From: Kutzneria buriramensis
GTDB taxonomy: Bacteria; Actinomycetota; Actinomycetes; Mycobacteriales; Pseudonocardiaceae
Reading direction: 5' to 3'
Assembly (NCBI RefSeq): GCF_043575855.1
Contig: NZ_CP144375.1
Location: 6,014,001 to 6,078,000, forward strand
Length of the DNA: 64,000 nt
Shown: positions 8,431 through 16,962 of the stretch, one piece after another
Numbering within the stretch: position 1 is the stretch's first letter
Layout: each line of letters begins with the position of its first letter
The notes under the pieces: generated by a model
Databases searched by the model: none
Seen by the model: only the letters and a program-made list of their open reading frames with translations
What the model was told of the DNA's origin: nothing
Translations under genes and position numbers: made by a program

Positions 8431-9245
8431 GGGACTATGCCCTGCTGCCGCAGCCGGTGAAGGACCTGCTCCGACAGTCGGTGGGCAAGAACGTCGTCGG
8501 CGAGAACTGGTGGCGGGTGCGCTTCGCGGCCGAACGCTTCGACGCGGAGCGGGCCGAGCACACGGAGGTGGCCGCGCTGGCGCGTGGCCTGGAGCGAGTG
8601 CCGTCCGCGAGTGTCGCCGTCATCACGCCGACCTACCGCCGCGCCGACCGTTTGGTCACCGCGGTGACAAGTGCGTTGAACCAGACCGTGCGCGACGTCG
8701 TCGTGGTCGTGGTGGACGACGGCGGCGGCGAGCTGGACGGACTGCCGGACGACCCGCGGCTCGTCGTGCTCCGGTTGTCGCGCAACCACGGCAGCCCGGG
8801 CCTGGCTCGCAACGTCGCCCTCAAGCTGAGCCGATCCCCGTACGTGGCCTTCCTCGACGACGACAACACCTGGCGTCCCGACCATCTGGAGCGGGCGCTG
8901 GCGGCGCTCGAGTCCGGCGCCGGCATGGTGTACACGGCGCTGCGCCGGCTTCGCGAGGACGGCAGCGAGCTGGACGTGCTGAGCCGGCCGTTCGACCGCG
9001 CGGCCCACCGCGACGGCGAGTGGGTGGACATCAATGCCGTGGTGCTGCGGCGTTTCGCCGGCGTCCGGTTCGATCCGTGGGCGCGGCCGCGCTGGGTGCA
9101 TCCGCGTGAGGACTGGGAATTCGTGCACCGGGTCTCCGCGAAATTACGGGTACGCCACGTTCCAGTGGCCACTGTGGACTATTCGGTGCACAGTGGCAGC
9201 TACTTCACCGACTGGGACGCAACGGCGATCGGAGTTTCCACGTGA
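8427..9245 (+). CDS. GT2 family glycosyltransferase
   Basis: A 272-aa GT2 enzyme. About 55 helical residues precede the GT-A domain (SVAVITPTYRRADRL), followed by VVVDDGGGELD, SPGLARNVAL and the metal-binding AFLDDDNTWRPDHL. Further on are the WVDINAVVLRR and PREDWEFVHR segments, typical of enzymes that transfer onto polysaccharide acceptors. GTG 8427 lies 6 nt after GGAGG and overlaps the upstream stop as GTGA. The stop overlaps the flippase start. It is the third GT2 enzyme of the operon, so the repeat unit probably has at least four sugars. Confidence 0.82.
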   Translation: MRDYALLPQPVKDLLRQSVGKNVVGENWWRVRFAAERFDAERAEHTEVAALARGLERVPSASVAVITPTYRRADRLVTAVTSALNQTVRDVVVVVVDDGGGELDGLPDDPRLVVLRLSRNHGSPGLARNVALKLSRSPYVAFLDDDNTWRPDHLERALAALESGAGMVYTALRRLREDGSELDVLSRPFDRAAHRDGEWVDINAVVLRRFAGVRFDPWARPRWVHPREDWEFVHRVSAKLRVRHVPVATVDYSVHSGSYFTDWDATAIGVST

Positions 9246-10705
9246 GCGAGGTCGTCGACGGCTCGCGCGACTCCGACGGCGCGCTGTCCGGGCAGTTCAA
9301 GCTCGGCCTGCGGTTCAGCCTGATCAACACGGTGTTCTCGCGGCTGGCGACGTTCGCCGTCGGGGTGCTGCTGGCCCGGCTGCTCGCGCCCGAGCAGTTC
9401 GGGCTCTACACGACCGCCCTGGTCGTGCAGACGCTGCTGCTCACATTCAACGACTTCGGCACCGCGACGGCGCTCGTCCGGCACAAGGGCGACGTCCGCC
9501 CGATGCTGCCCACGGTCTGGACGATCTCCGTCGGCGGCGCGTCGATCGTGTACGTGCTGTGCCTGCTGTCCGCGCCCGCGCTGGCGACCGGCCTGGGCTC
9601 GCCGCAGGCCGCCGATCTCGTGCGGGTGCTGTCGATCAACGTCCTGCTGGACGGGTTCGCGGCCGTGCCCGGCGCGCTGCTGACGCGGAACCTGCGCCAG
9701 GCCAGACGCCTGATCGCCGACGTCGCCGGGTTGCTGGTGAACCTCGGGCTGACCGCCGCCCTGGCGGTGACCGGCTTCGGCGCGTGGGCGCTCGTGATCG
9801 GCCACGTCAGCGGCACGGCGGTGGTCACGCTGCTGCTGCTGATCGTCACCAAGCAGTTGCCGCGCTTCGGGATCAGGCGGCAGCACGTCGCCGAGGTCGC
9901 CAAGTACGGCGGCGCGGTCGTGGTGTCGTCGGTGGTGATGGTGCTGCTGCAATACGCTCCGCAAACGATTACGGGACGGATGCTCGGCGCCACCGCGCTC
10001 GGCTTCTTCTACCTCGCGTCGAATGTGTCGAGCTGGCCCGCCTCCGTGATCACCACGACCGTGGAGCGAGTCGGCCTCGCGACCTTCTCTCGGGCGCGTG
10101 ACGCCGGCGTGGACCTCGACCGCGCGGCGTCGGCGGTGATCGGCATGGTCGCCATGGCGGTGCTGCCCGGCGGCGCCGCGCTGGCGCTGCTCGCGCCGCA
10201 GATCGTCGAGCTGGTCTACGGCGACAAGTGGGCGCCGGCCGCGCCGGTGCTCGCCGGTCTGGCCGTGGCCACCATCGCCCGGGTGCTGGCCGACCTCGTG
10301 TTCAACCTGATGATCACTGCGGGTTCGGCGCTGTCTTCCGTGCTGGTGCAGGTGATCTGGCTCGTCGCGCTGGTGCCGACCGCCATTGTCGCCACGGCGA
10401 CTTGGGGGCTCGTCGGCATGGGGTGGGCGGTCGCGGCCGTCGCCTGTGTCGTGGCGCTTCCCGTACACGCATGGGGTCTGTGGCGGGCCGGCGTGCACGT
10501 GCCGGCCCTGCTGCGGGGGTTGGCGGTGCCGCTGGCGGCGACCGCGGTGGTCGTCGCCGCCCTGGTCGGCACGGGGCTCGTGCTGCACCACTCGCTGCTG
10601 TACCTGGTCACCGGCATGGTGATCACCGGTGCGGTGGTGGCCCTTGGGTGGTTCGGCGGACGTGACCGTTTGTCCACGGCACTTGACGCCCCGGCGGAGG
10701 TCTGA
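9242..10705 (+). CDS. Wzx-type oligosaccharide flippase (MOP superfamily)
   Basis: A 487-aa integral membrane protein with 12 or more hydrophobic segments spread evenly along its length and an N-terminal amphipathic FKLGLRFSLINTVFSRL segment typical of polysaccharide flippases. It should move the undecaprenyl-linked repeat unit across the membrane for the polymerase encoded two genes upstream. GTG 9242 overlaps the preceding stop as GTGA. It is the last of five genes joined by 4-nt overlaps; a 142-bp gap follows. Confidence 0.88.
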   Translation: MSEVVDGSRDSDGALSGQFKLGLRFSLINTVFSRLATFAVGVLLARLLAPEQFGLYTTALVVQTLLLTFNDFGTATALVRHKGDVRPMLPTVWTISVGGASIVYVLCLLSAPALATGLGSPQAADLVRVLSINVLLDGFAAVPGALLTRNLRQARRLIADVAGLLVNLGLTAALAVTGFGAWALVIGHVSGTAVVTLLLLIVTKQLPRFGIRRQHVAEVAKYGGAVVVSSVVMVLLQYAPQTITGRMLGATALGFFYLASNVSSWPASVITTTVERVGLATFSRARDAGVDLDRAASAVIGMVAMAVLPGGAALALLAPQIVELVYGDKWAPAAPVLAGLAVATIARVLADLVFNLMITAGSALSSVLVQVIWLVALVPTAIVATATWGLVGMGWAVAAVACVVALPVHAWGLWRAGVHVPALLRGLAVPLAATAVVVAALVGTGLVLHHSLLYLVTGMVITGAVVALGWFGGRDRLSTALDAPAEV

Positions 10706-10847
10706 GTCCGTGAGGGCACCCCGCCCGCAGGCGGATCTGATCTTCCCCCATACTCGACGTTGCGACGCTTCAGAAGTGCAGGCGTGGCAGGAGGAAAGTC
10801 CGGCGAGTCCGATCGGGACTGTGGGATCGCGAAGGGAAACACGATCC
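10706..10847 (+). other. Leader between flippase and WecG-type gene
   Basis: A 142-base gap inside an otherwise tightly packed operon. It contains GAGGAAAGTCCGG (10791-10803), identical to a conserved RNase P RNA segment, and a small AGTCC/GGACT hairpin (10806-10820). The rest of an RNase P RNA is absent. A structured leader or internal promoter is possible. Confidence 0.35.
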
Positions 10848-11624
10848 ATGACGATTCCGGCGCTGCGGGTGGGCCCCGTGCGTGTGCACGACCTCGACTT
10901 CGACCCCGCCGCGCAGGAGATCCTCAGACTCGCCGAGACCAACGCCGGCGAGCGCGCCGTCGTGGTCACCCCGAACGGCCAGCACCTGGACCTGCTCCAA
11001 CGCGACCGCGCGCTGATGGCCGCCTATCACCGAGCGGAGCTCGTGCTGCCGGACGGCTGGCCGGTGGTGCTGGCGATGAAGTGGCGCGGGGCCAAGGCCG
11101 GCGCCCGGGTGACCGGCGCGGACCTGCTGCCGGCGCTGTGCGCCGAGGCCGCGGATCGGGGCATCGCCGTCGGTTTCCTCGGCGGCAAGCCCGGTGTGGC
11201 CGCCAAGGCCGCGGAGCGGCTGGTGCGCCGCCTGCCCGAGCTGAAGGTCGAGCTCGTGCACTCGCCGCCGCTCGGCTTCGAGAACGACGAGGACGTGTGC
11301 CGCGAGACGTCCGAGCTGGTCGAGATGTCCGGTGTCCAGCTGCTTTTCGTCGGTCTGGGCGCGCCCAAGCAGGAGCTTTTCGCCGATCGCTGGCTGCGGA
11401 TGTCCGGTCGGGGCGTGTCCGTCTGCGTCGGCGCGGCGATCGACTTCATCGCCGGTGAGCAGACCCGGGCGCCGGAGATCTGGCGGAAACTCGGCGCCGA
11501 GTGGCTGTACCGCATGCTGCGGGAGCCGCGCCGGCTGGCCGGGCGGTATGCACGATCCGTCCCGGTTGTCCTGCGGGTCCTCGGTGACGCCGCCGTGGCC
11601 CGGTTGCTGGGCGCGCGGCGGTGA
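10848..11624 (+). CDS. WecG/TagA/CpsF family glycosyltransferase (GT26)
   Basis: A 258-aa GT26 enzyme, a family that transfers N-acetylmannosamine(uronic acid) or related sugars to a polyprenyl-diphosphate-linked acceptor at the membrane surface. Visible family motifs are VTPNGQHLDLLQ, LVLPDGWPVV with the catalytic-region Asp, GADLLPAL, VGFLGGKPGVAAKAAE and the signature LLFVGLGAPKQELF, then GAAIDFIAGEQ. The C-terminal Arg-rich helices are typical of membrane-associated members. ATG 10848 follows GAAGGGA. The stop overlaps the next gene as GTGA. The exact donor sugar cannot be assigned. Confidence 0.9.
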   Translation: MTIPALRVGPVRVHDLDFDPAAQEILRLAETNAGERAVVVTPNGQHLDLLQRDRALMAAYHRAELVLPDGWPVVLAMKWRGAKAGARVTGADLLPALCAEAADRGIAVGFLGGKPGVAAKAAERLVRRLPELKVELVHSPPLGFENDEDVCRETSELVEMSGVQLLFVGLGAPKQELFADRWLRMSGRGVSVCVGAAIDFIAGEQTRAPEIWRKLGAEWLYRMLREPRRLAGRYARSVPVVLRVLGDAAVARLLGARR

Positions 11625-12760
11625 CCGCCGAGGTCTGCGTCGTCACCGCGTACCCGCCGGGTCGCAGGGAGCTCGGCGGCGGCGGCTGGGTCGACCGAAG
11701 GCTGCTGGAGTCGTTGCGGGTCAACGGAACCTCGGTCGACCTGGTCACGGTGACCGGACCCGACGGAGAGTGGCGGGAACACGGCTACAGCGGCGTCTCC
11801 GCCGGCTCCGTGCCGTTGGAGATGCGCTCGGACCGAGCAGCCCTCGCCCGGGTCGCCCTCGGCATGCTGGTGAGCCCGGAGCCTTATCTGGCAAGGAAGT
11901 TCACGGCCTTCGGCGGCTGGTCCCGGGCGGTGCAGCTGCTTCGCGCGCGGGCCGCCGGAAAACCGGTGCTCACCAGCGGATGGCCCGCTCTGTTGCTGGC
12001 CCATGCCGCCGGTGTAACGGTTTCCGCGCACGTCGCGCACAACGTGGAGTCCGTGATCGCGGCCGAGCATTCGCCGACGCCGTTGCGGCTGTTGGGCGAA
12101 CGCGCACGGCTGCGCCACGCCGAACGCCGGCTGCTGCGCACGCCGCGGCGGGTGTTCGCGTTGTCCCGAACGGACGCGTCCGTGCTGCGCAACTGGGGCG
12201 CGGTCGCCGAGGCCCTGCCGATTCCCGTTGTCCCGCAGGGGGAATCGGTTTCCGAGCGGCCGAACACCGTCGGCTTCATCGGCAAGGCGTCGTGGCCGCC
12301 GAACGCCAGCGCCCTGCGTGCGCTGCTCGGCCCCGTGCACGAGGAGTTGGAGCGGCTCGGCTCCGACGTCCGCTTCGTGCTGGCCGGTCGTGGCACCGAC
12401 GAGTTCGCCGGGCACCCGCGGGTCGTCTCCAGCGGCTGGGTCGCCGACGAGACGGACTTCTATGCGAGGGTCGGTCTGGTTGTGGTGCCGCGTTTCGGCG
12501 TGAGCACGGGGATCAGCGTCAAGATGATCGAAGCGGCCGAGTTCGGGGTGTCCGCGCTGGTGCCCCGCGCGCTGGCCGACGCCGTCGATCCCGACGGGCC
12601 GTGGCTGGTCGCCGACGAGCCGGCGGCCATCGCCGAGGGCATCGCCAAGTGGTCGTGCTCGGGGCGTGAGTCGGACGTGCGCGACTGGGTGCTGCGCAAC
12701 GACCCGGCGCGGACCGGAGCGATGCTCACCTCGGTGCTGACTTCCGGCGGCACGTCCTAA
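11621..12760 (+). CDS. GT4-type glycosyltransferase
   Basis: A 379-aa GT-B fold glycosyltransferase. The N-terminal acceptor domain begins VCVVTAYPPGRRELGGGGWVD. The donor-domain side shows NTVGFIGKASWPPNASAL, VRFVLAGRGTDEFAGH and STGISVKMIEAAEFGV, which matches the E-x7-E region of GT4 enzymes of the PEP-CTERM/EpsH-associated sort. GTG 11621 overlaps the WecG-type stop. It is the last gene of the cluster before a 139-bp gap. Its substrate is unknown; by position it finishes or decorates the repeat unit. Confidence 0.8.
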   Translation: MTAEVCVVTAYPPGRRELGGGGWVDRRLLESLRVNGTSVDLVTVTGPDGEWREHGYSGVSAGSVPLEMRSDRAALARVALGMLVSPEPYLARKFTAFGGWSRAVQLLRARAAGKPVLTSGWPALLLAHAAGVTVSAHVAHNVESVIAAEHSPTPLRLLGERARLRHAERRLLRTPRRVFALSRTDASVLRNWGAVAEALPIPVVPQGESVSERPNTVGFIGKASWPPNASALRALLGPVHEELERLGSDVRFVLAGRGTDEFAGHPRVVSSGWVADETDFYARVGLVVVPRFGVSTGISVKMIEAAEFGVSALVPRALADAVDPDGPWLVADEPAAIAEGIAKWSCSGRESDVRDWVLRNDPARTGAMLTSVLTSGGTS

Positions 12761-12899
12761 CCGGCGTGCACGGAAAGTGTCGAATTGTCACCCATAAGGG
12801 TCATCTCGATTGTGTGTTGCCCGACACGGGGTTGGCTGGAGCACACCCCCGGTATCAGGATGTCGGACACGGTGGACGCGTCGACGGTCAGGAGGTCCG

Positions 12900-14891
12900 G
12901 TGCCCGGTCTGCTCCGTCAGGCGTTGCGCTTCCGTTTCGGATCACTGGGCGGCACCGGGCTCGTGACGCTCGGCCCGGTCGTGACCAGGGGCAAGGTCGT
13001 CGAGCTGCGGCCGCCGGAGGGGGCCGACGCCGCCGAGTGGTCCCGGCTGGCCCGCCCGGAGGGTGACCGTCTGGAGCCCCGGTGGGCCGAGAGTGATCTC
13101 GACTGGGTGACGCGCACGAGCGAGGCCGCGTGGCGGGAGCGGTGCGCGGAGCTGCGGCGACTGGCCCGTGACGACAAGGCGCTGCCGTTCCTGATCACCG
13201 TCGACGGCGGGATCGCCGGCGAGCTGCTGCTGGACCGCGTCGACCGGGGGCGCGGCTCCGCCGAGCTGGACGTCTGGATCTCGCAGGCACGCGAGGGCGC
13301 CTCGATCACGGCGTCCGCGCTGCGGCTGTTGCTGCACCACGCCTTCGGCGAGTACGAGCTGCGCCGGCTGACCGCGGCGATTCCGGTCGGCGACCACGGC
13401 GCGGCGACCTTGTTCAGCCGCGCCGGTTTCCGTCGCGAGGGGCTGCTGCGCGGATACCGGCGATCGCTCGACTACGAACTGTGGTCGCTGCTGGCCACCG
13501 ACCGCCCTGAGGAGTCCATTTCGGACTTACCTATAGTGTCGGCGGTGGACGTTCCTGGCGGTGGTAGGGGTTTCGAGCGGTCGAGCGCGTTGCAGCGCCG
13601 GCTGCACGAACTGGTGCCCGGCGGGGCCCACACCTACGCGCGGGGTTCCGACCAGTACCCGGAGGACATGGCGCCGGTGCTCGTCCGCGGCGACGGCTGC
13701 CGGGTCTGGGACGCCGACGGCAACTGCTTCATCGAGTACGGCATGGGCCTCAGGTCGGTCACCCTCGGCCACGGCTACCGGCCGGTGCTCGACGCCGTGC
13801 ACCGCGCGCTGGCCGACGGCGTGAACTTCTCGCGGCCGACCCGGCTCGAGGTGGCCGCCGCCGAGGACTTCCTGAGCCTGGTGCCCGGCGCGGACATGGT
13901 GAAGTTCGCCAAGAACGGCTCCGACGCCACGTCCGCGGCGATCCGGCTGGCCCGCGCGGCCACCGGCCGGGACATGGTGGCGGTGTGCGATCAGCCGTTC
14001 TTCTCCGCCGACGACTGGTTCATCGGCGCGGTCGAGATGAACGCCGGCGTGCCCGAGAACACCCGCAACCAGACGGTTCGCTTCCAGTTCAACGACCTCG
14101 AGTCGCTGCGGCAGCGGTTCGCCGAGAACGGCGGCCAGATCGCGTGCGTGGTGATGGAGGCGGCCACCGCGCTGGCCGAGCCGGAACCCGGCTTCCTGGA
14201 AGGGGTCCGCGCGCTGTGCGACGCCCACGGCGCGCTGCTCGTCTTCGACGAGATGATCACGGGATTCCGGTGGTCGGCCAGCGGGGCACAGACCGTGTAC
14301 GGGGTGCGGCCGGACCTGTCGTGCTGGGGCAAGGCGATGGGCAACGGGTTCCCGATCTCGGCGCTGGCCGGCCGGCGGGACCTGATGGAACTCGGCGGGC
14401 TGCGGACGGAGTCGCCGCGCGTGTTCCTGCTCTCCACCACCCACGGCCCCGAAACCGTGTCCCTGGCGGCGTTTCGCGCCGTCGTGCGGGCCTACGCCGA
14501 CAGCGACCCGATCGGCGTCATGGAGCGCCGCGGCACGCAGCTGGCCGAGGGAGTGAACTCCGCCGCCAGCGAGCTGGGCGTCGAGCACCTCGTCGCCGCC
14601 ATCGGCCGGCCGTCGTGCATGGTGTTCACCACCCGTGACGGCGAGGGGCGGCCCTCCCAGCCGTACCGCACGCTGTTCCTCCAGGAGCTGCTGCGCCGGG
14701 GAGTGCTCGGGCAGTCGTTCGTCATTTCGGCGGCGCACACCGTCGCCGACGTCGAGCACACCATCCGGGCCACCCGCGAGGCCCTGGTCGTCTACCGCCA
14801 GGCGCTGGAAGACGGTGGCGTGGACCGGTTTCTGATCGGTCGCCCCGTCGCGCCGGCGCTGCGTTCGCTGGCCCGGCCGCGCCAGCTCTGA
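12900..14891 (+). CDS. GNAT acetyltransferase fused to glutamate-1-semialdehyde-aminomutase-like PLP enzyme
   Basis: One 663-aa frame with two enzymes. Residues about 20-205 are a GNAT acyltransferase of the RimJ/RimL sort (VELRPPEGADAAEW, LLLHHAFGEYELRRLTAAI, AATLFSRAGFRREG). Residues 216-663 are a full-length class-III-fold aminotransferase close to glutamate-1-semialdehyde aminomutase: ELVPGGAHTYARG, VKFAKNGSDATSAAIRLARA, LLVFDEMITGFR and SCWGKAMGNGFP with the PLP lysine near residue 478. GTG 12900 follows AGGAGG. No stop separates the halves; the linker has the rare codons TTA and ATA and a -10-like TATAGT 7 nt before an in-frame GTG (13545). It follows the polysaccharide cluster and may make an acylated amino-containing building block (inference). 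Confidence 0.8.
   Translation: MPGLLRQALRFRFGSLGGTGLVTLGPVVTRGKVVELRPPEGADAAEWSRLARPEGDRLEPRWAESDLDWVTRTSEAAWRERCAELRRLARDDKALPFLITVDGGIAGELLLDRVDRGRGSAELDVWISQAREGASITASALRLLLHHAFGEYELRRLTAAIPVGDHGAATLFSRAGFRREGLLRGYRRSLDYELWSLLATDRPEESISDLPIVSAVDVPGGGRGFERSSALQRRLHELVPGGAHTYARGSDQYPEDMAPVLVRGDGCRVWDADGNCFIEYGMGLRSVTLGHGYRPVLDAVHRALADGVNFSRPTRLEVAAAEDFLSLVPGADMVKFAKNGSDATSAAIRLARAATGRDMVAVCDQPFFSADDWFIGAVEMNAGVPENTRNQTVRFQFNDLESLRQRFAENGGQIACVVMEAATALAEPEPGFLEGVRALCDAHGALLVFDEMITGFRWSASGAQTVYGVRPDLSCWGKAMGNGFPISALAGRRDLMELGGLRTESPRVFLLSTTHGPETVSLAAFRAVVRAYADSDPIGVMERRGTQLAEGVNSAASELGVEHLVAAIGRPSCMVFTTRDGEGRPSQPYRTLFLQELLRRGVLGQSFVISAAHTVADVEHTIRATREALVVYRQALEDGGVDRFLIGRPVAPALRSLARPRQL
13532..13547 (+). 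promoter_or_regulatory. Candidate internal leaderless promoter of the aminomutase half
   Basis: TATAGT (13532-13537) lies exactly 7 nt before the in-frame GTG at 13545, where the aminomutase homology begins. A transcript starting at or next to 13545 would be leaderless and give a free 448-aa aminomutase. No good -35 is visible. Confidence 0.45.
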
Positions 14892-14901
14892 GGACAGAAA
14901 T

Positions 14902-14937
14902 GAGGGCGCTGGGCGGTTCTCACCGTCCAGCGCCCTC
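14902..14937. terminator. Hairpin terminator after the fusion gene
   Basis: GAGGGCGCTGG (14902-14912) pairs with CCAGCGCCCTC (14927-14937). The stem continues inward with a further 5 bp to a 4-nt loop, giving 16 bp in total including one G-U pair. It starts 10 bases after the stop codon. No T-tract follows. Confidence 0.75.
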
Positions 14938-15263
14938 GGTTGGCCATCGCTGACGTTCCGTCGGCTCTGCCCCTCGTAGTGCCGGAGGAGTCGTCACCGG
15001 TGGCCAAGTTTGGGAGCCCCGACGCCACGGGGGCAACGCGACGCCGGGGCCAGCCCCCGACCTGACCGGGCGCGGTCGGCAGGTCGGGAAGATCCGGGAC
15101 ACGTGGGGGGAGGATCGTCGCCCGCGGCGCGACAGCACCGTGAGGACGTGCTCGACGTGGTCGGCATACGCGGCGATGACCCACTCTGGGGGCATCCCCG
15201 GGCCCGGATCAGCTCGGCGCGGCCGCACGAGGGCACACGAGTGCCGTGCGACCGTGGTCGGCG
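14938..15263. other. Intergenic region, no supported gene
   Basis: No convincing gene in 326 bases. A minus-strand frame (about 15130-15228) contains one plausible helical segment and then turns into Pro/Arg-rich sequence, so a gene remnant is possible. A bulged hairpin at 15058-15086 (CGACCTG/CAGGTCG with an inner ACCG/CGGT) could terminate the secreted-protein gene that reads toward it. Confidence 0.4.
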
Positions 15264-16157
15264 TCAGTCAGGCGAGGTGCTGGGCAGCCCGGGAACGCCG
15301 TCGCTGACGCGCTTGGCGCTGTGCTCGTCGGTGGTCGAGCCGGGGCTGGGCCGGAAGCCGGCGCCCGGCGGCACGACGGCCGCGACGCCGTTGGCGCCGC
15401 CGAGGTCGTGGCCGGAGGAGGAACCGCTCGTGGACGGGCTGGAGATCGGTTGCGCCGCCGGCTGTTCGAGCGGCAGGTCGCTGGGGGTCTGCGGCAGGTC
15501 GGGGACGGCCCCGGCGGGCTGCCCCATGGAGGACTCGATCGACTTCGTGGCCGGCTGCCCGACAAGGGGGCTGACCGGCGGCGCGGTCGGCTGCACATGG
15601 ACCGGCGGCGGCGCGACCGGCGGCGCCGCCGGTGGTGCGGCCGGGGGCGGCGGGGTTGTCTTCACCGGGACGGTGACGGTGGTGGTGCCCGTCCACACGT
15701 CGCCGGTGCTGGTGCCGCCGGTGCCCTGGGACGGCGTGGTGTAGTTGGCGCTGTCTTCGTTGCCCTGGTTGTCGGCGTTGCCGTTGCCCTGGTTCCCGGT
15801 GCTCTGGGAGTTGCCCGGGTGCACGAGGCTGTTCAGGTGGCCGCCGTTGCCCTGGCTGTTGTCGTTGCCGTGCTGCTGGAGCAGGACAAGGGTGTCGGGG
15901 CTCGGCAGGCGCAGGTGGCTCTGCCGGCCGAGGTCCTTCAGCAGACCGTTGACCAGGGAGGACAGGTCGGACTGGAGCGTGTCCGAGACGGGCTTGGGCT
16001 GCGGCGTGTCGTGCGATGTCGCCGCGCTCGCCACGGCGGAGCCGAGCACGCAGGCCAGCAGGGTCAGGCCGCCGGTGACGGCGACCCGGATGACGGCGGC
16101 GCGCAGCGCAGTGCCGGCGCACCGCACCGCACCCTCGCCGGCCACCGTCACCACCAC
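15264..16157 (-). CDS. Secreted Asn/Gly- and Pro-rich protein of unknown function
   Basis: A secreted protein of about 297 aa. A signal peptide (charged start, LTLLACVLGSAVASA core) is followed by a short helical region (SDLSSLVNGLLKDL) and a low-complexity Asn/Gly/Gln segment (about residues 95-140). A TTTVTVPVK strand leads into a Pro-rich region (TPPPPAAPPAAPP), then a mixed hydrophilic C-terminus. No sortase motif is seen. The start is uncertain: GTG 16157 is used because it leaves a normal signal peptide, and GTG 16145 is also possible. It is divergent from the ECF sigma gene at 16381 and might belong to its regulon (inference). I do not recognise a family. Confidence 0.65.
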   Translation of the reverse strand: MVVTVAGEGAVRCAGTALRAAVIRVAVTGGLTLLACVLGSAVASAATSHDTPQPKPVSDTLQSDLSSLVNGLLKDLGRQSHLRLPSPDTLVLLQQHGNDNSQGNGGHLNSLVHPGNSQSTGNQGNGNADNQGNEDSANYTTPSQGTGGTSTGDVWTGTTTVTVPVKTTPPPPAAPPAAPPVAPPPVHVQPTAPPVSPLVGQPATKSIESSMGQPAGAVPDLPQTPSDLPLEQPAAQPISSPSTSGSSSGHDLGGANGVAAVVPPGAGFRPSPGSTTDEHSAKRVSDGVPGLPSTSPD

Positions 16158-16259
16158 CGTCCGCTGCCGCTGACAAAAACATGAAGTTGTCGGACTCGCG
16201 TTTAGCGCCGCGATCGATTCGCGGCCCGTCGGTTGTCCGGGATCAGTCTCGCACAACGT

Positions 16260-16286
16260 GGCAACCGCAGGTTGCGTTCCGTGGTC
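16260..16286 (+). promoter_or_regulatory. Candidate ECF-type promoter and inverted repeat upstream of the sigma gene
   Basis: GGCAACC (16260-16266) resembles an ECF -35 element, with GTC about 17 bases downstream (16284-16286) as a possible -10. GCAACC-GCA-GGTTGC (16261-16275) is also a perfect 6-bp inverted repeat. This would fit autoregulation, but the match is short. Confidence 0.3.
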
Positions 16287-16380
16287 GGCCACTCGTTTGA
16301 GGGTTTTCGGCCGAGCGGGGGATCCGCTCCCCTCGGTGTCGCTTCTAACCCGTGACCAACTCGTCTACGGGGAGGACCGA

Positions 16381-16962
16381 GTGCAAGTCGACACATCGTC
16401 AGGGACGGCCTCCGCGGCCGAACTGCTCAGTGCCGCAGAACAAGGCGACCGGGCCGCTTGGCGCGAACTCGTGGCCAGGTTCACGCCGACCGTGTGGGCC
16501 GTCGCGCGGGCGCATCGGCTCGATCGGGCCGACGCGGCCGACGTCGTGCAGAACACCTGGCTGTCATTGCTGGAGAATATGAACGGAATTCACAATCCGG
16601 CCCGGCTGGCGGCCTGGCTCGCCACCACCGCGCGCCGGCACAGCCTGCGGGTGGTGGCCGCGCGCCGCCGCGAGACCCCGGTTGACGAGCCACGATCGGC
16701 CGACCTGCGGGCCGAGGCGGCCGACGTGCCGGTCGTGCGGGACGCGTGGCACGCCGAGTTGTGGCGGGCGTTCACCCAGTTGTCGGAACACTGCCAGAAG
16801 GTGCTGCGGGTGCTGGTGCACTCGCCGGAGCTTTCCTACGAGCAAGTGGCCGCAGCGGTCGGCATCGCGCCCGGCAGCGTTGGGCCGACAAGGGGACGGT
16901 GTCTGATCGAACTACGCCGAAAGGCGGCGCTGGCGGGATTGTTCGCGGAGGGGGCGCGATGA
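16381..16962 (+). CDS. ECF-type RNA polymerase sigma factor
   Basis: A 193-aa sigma-70 family protein with region 2 (AWRELVARFTPTVWAVAR, then DVVQNTWLSLLEN, core binding and -10 recognition) and region 4 (LSYEQVAAAVGIAPGSVG as the helix-turn-helix, then RCLIELRR). Regions 3 and 1 are absent, as in ECF factors. GTG 16381 lies 5 nt after GGGGAGG. The stop overlaps the next start as ATGA, so the 57-residue partner is translationally coupled. No typical zinc anti-sigma factor is encoded. The divergent secreted-protein gene is a possible target. Confidence 0.9.
   Translation: MQVDTSSGTASAAELLSAAEQGDRAAWRELVARFTPTVWAVARAHRLDRADAADVVQNTWLSLLENMNGIHNPARLAAWLATTARRHSLRVVAARRRETPVDEPRSADLRAEAADVPVVRDAWHAELWRAFTQLSEHCQKVLRVLVHSPELSYEQVAAAVGIAPGSVGPTRGRCLIELRRKAALAGLFAEGAR

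Noticed and set aside
10706..10847. RNase P RNA gene
   Set aside because: The gap is only 142 bases and lacks the other universally conserved segments; only one 13-base stretch matches.
14920..15228. Minus-strand gene in the gap after the fusion gene
   Set aside because: Only about 30 residues look protein-like; the rest is Pro/Arg-rich, it runs through the terminator hairpin, and no ribosome binding site is present.
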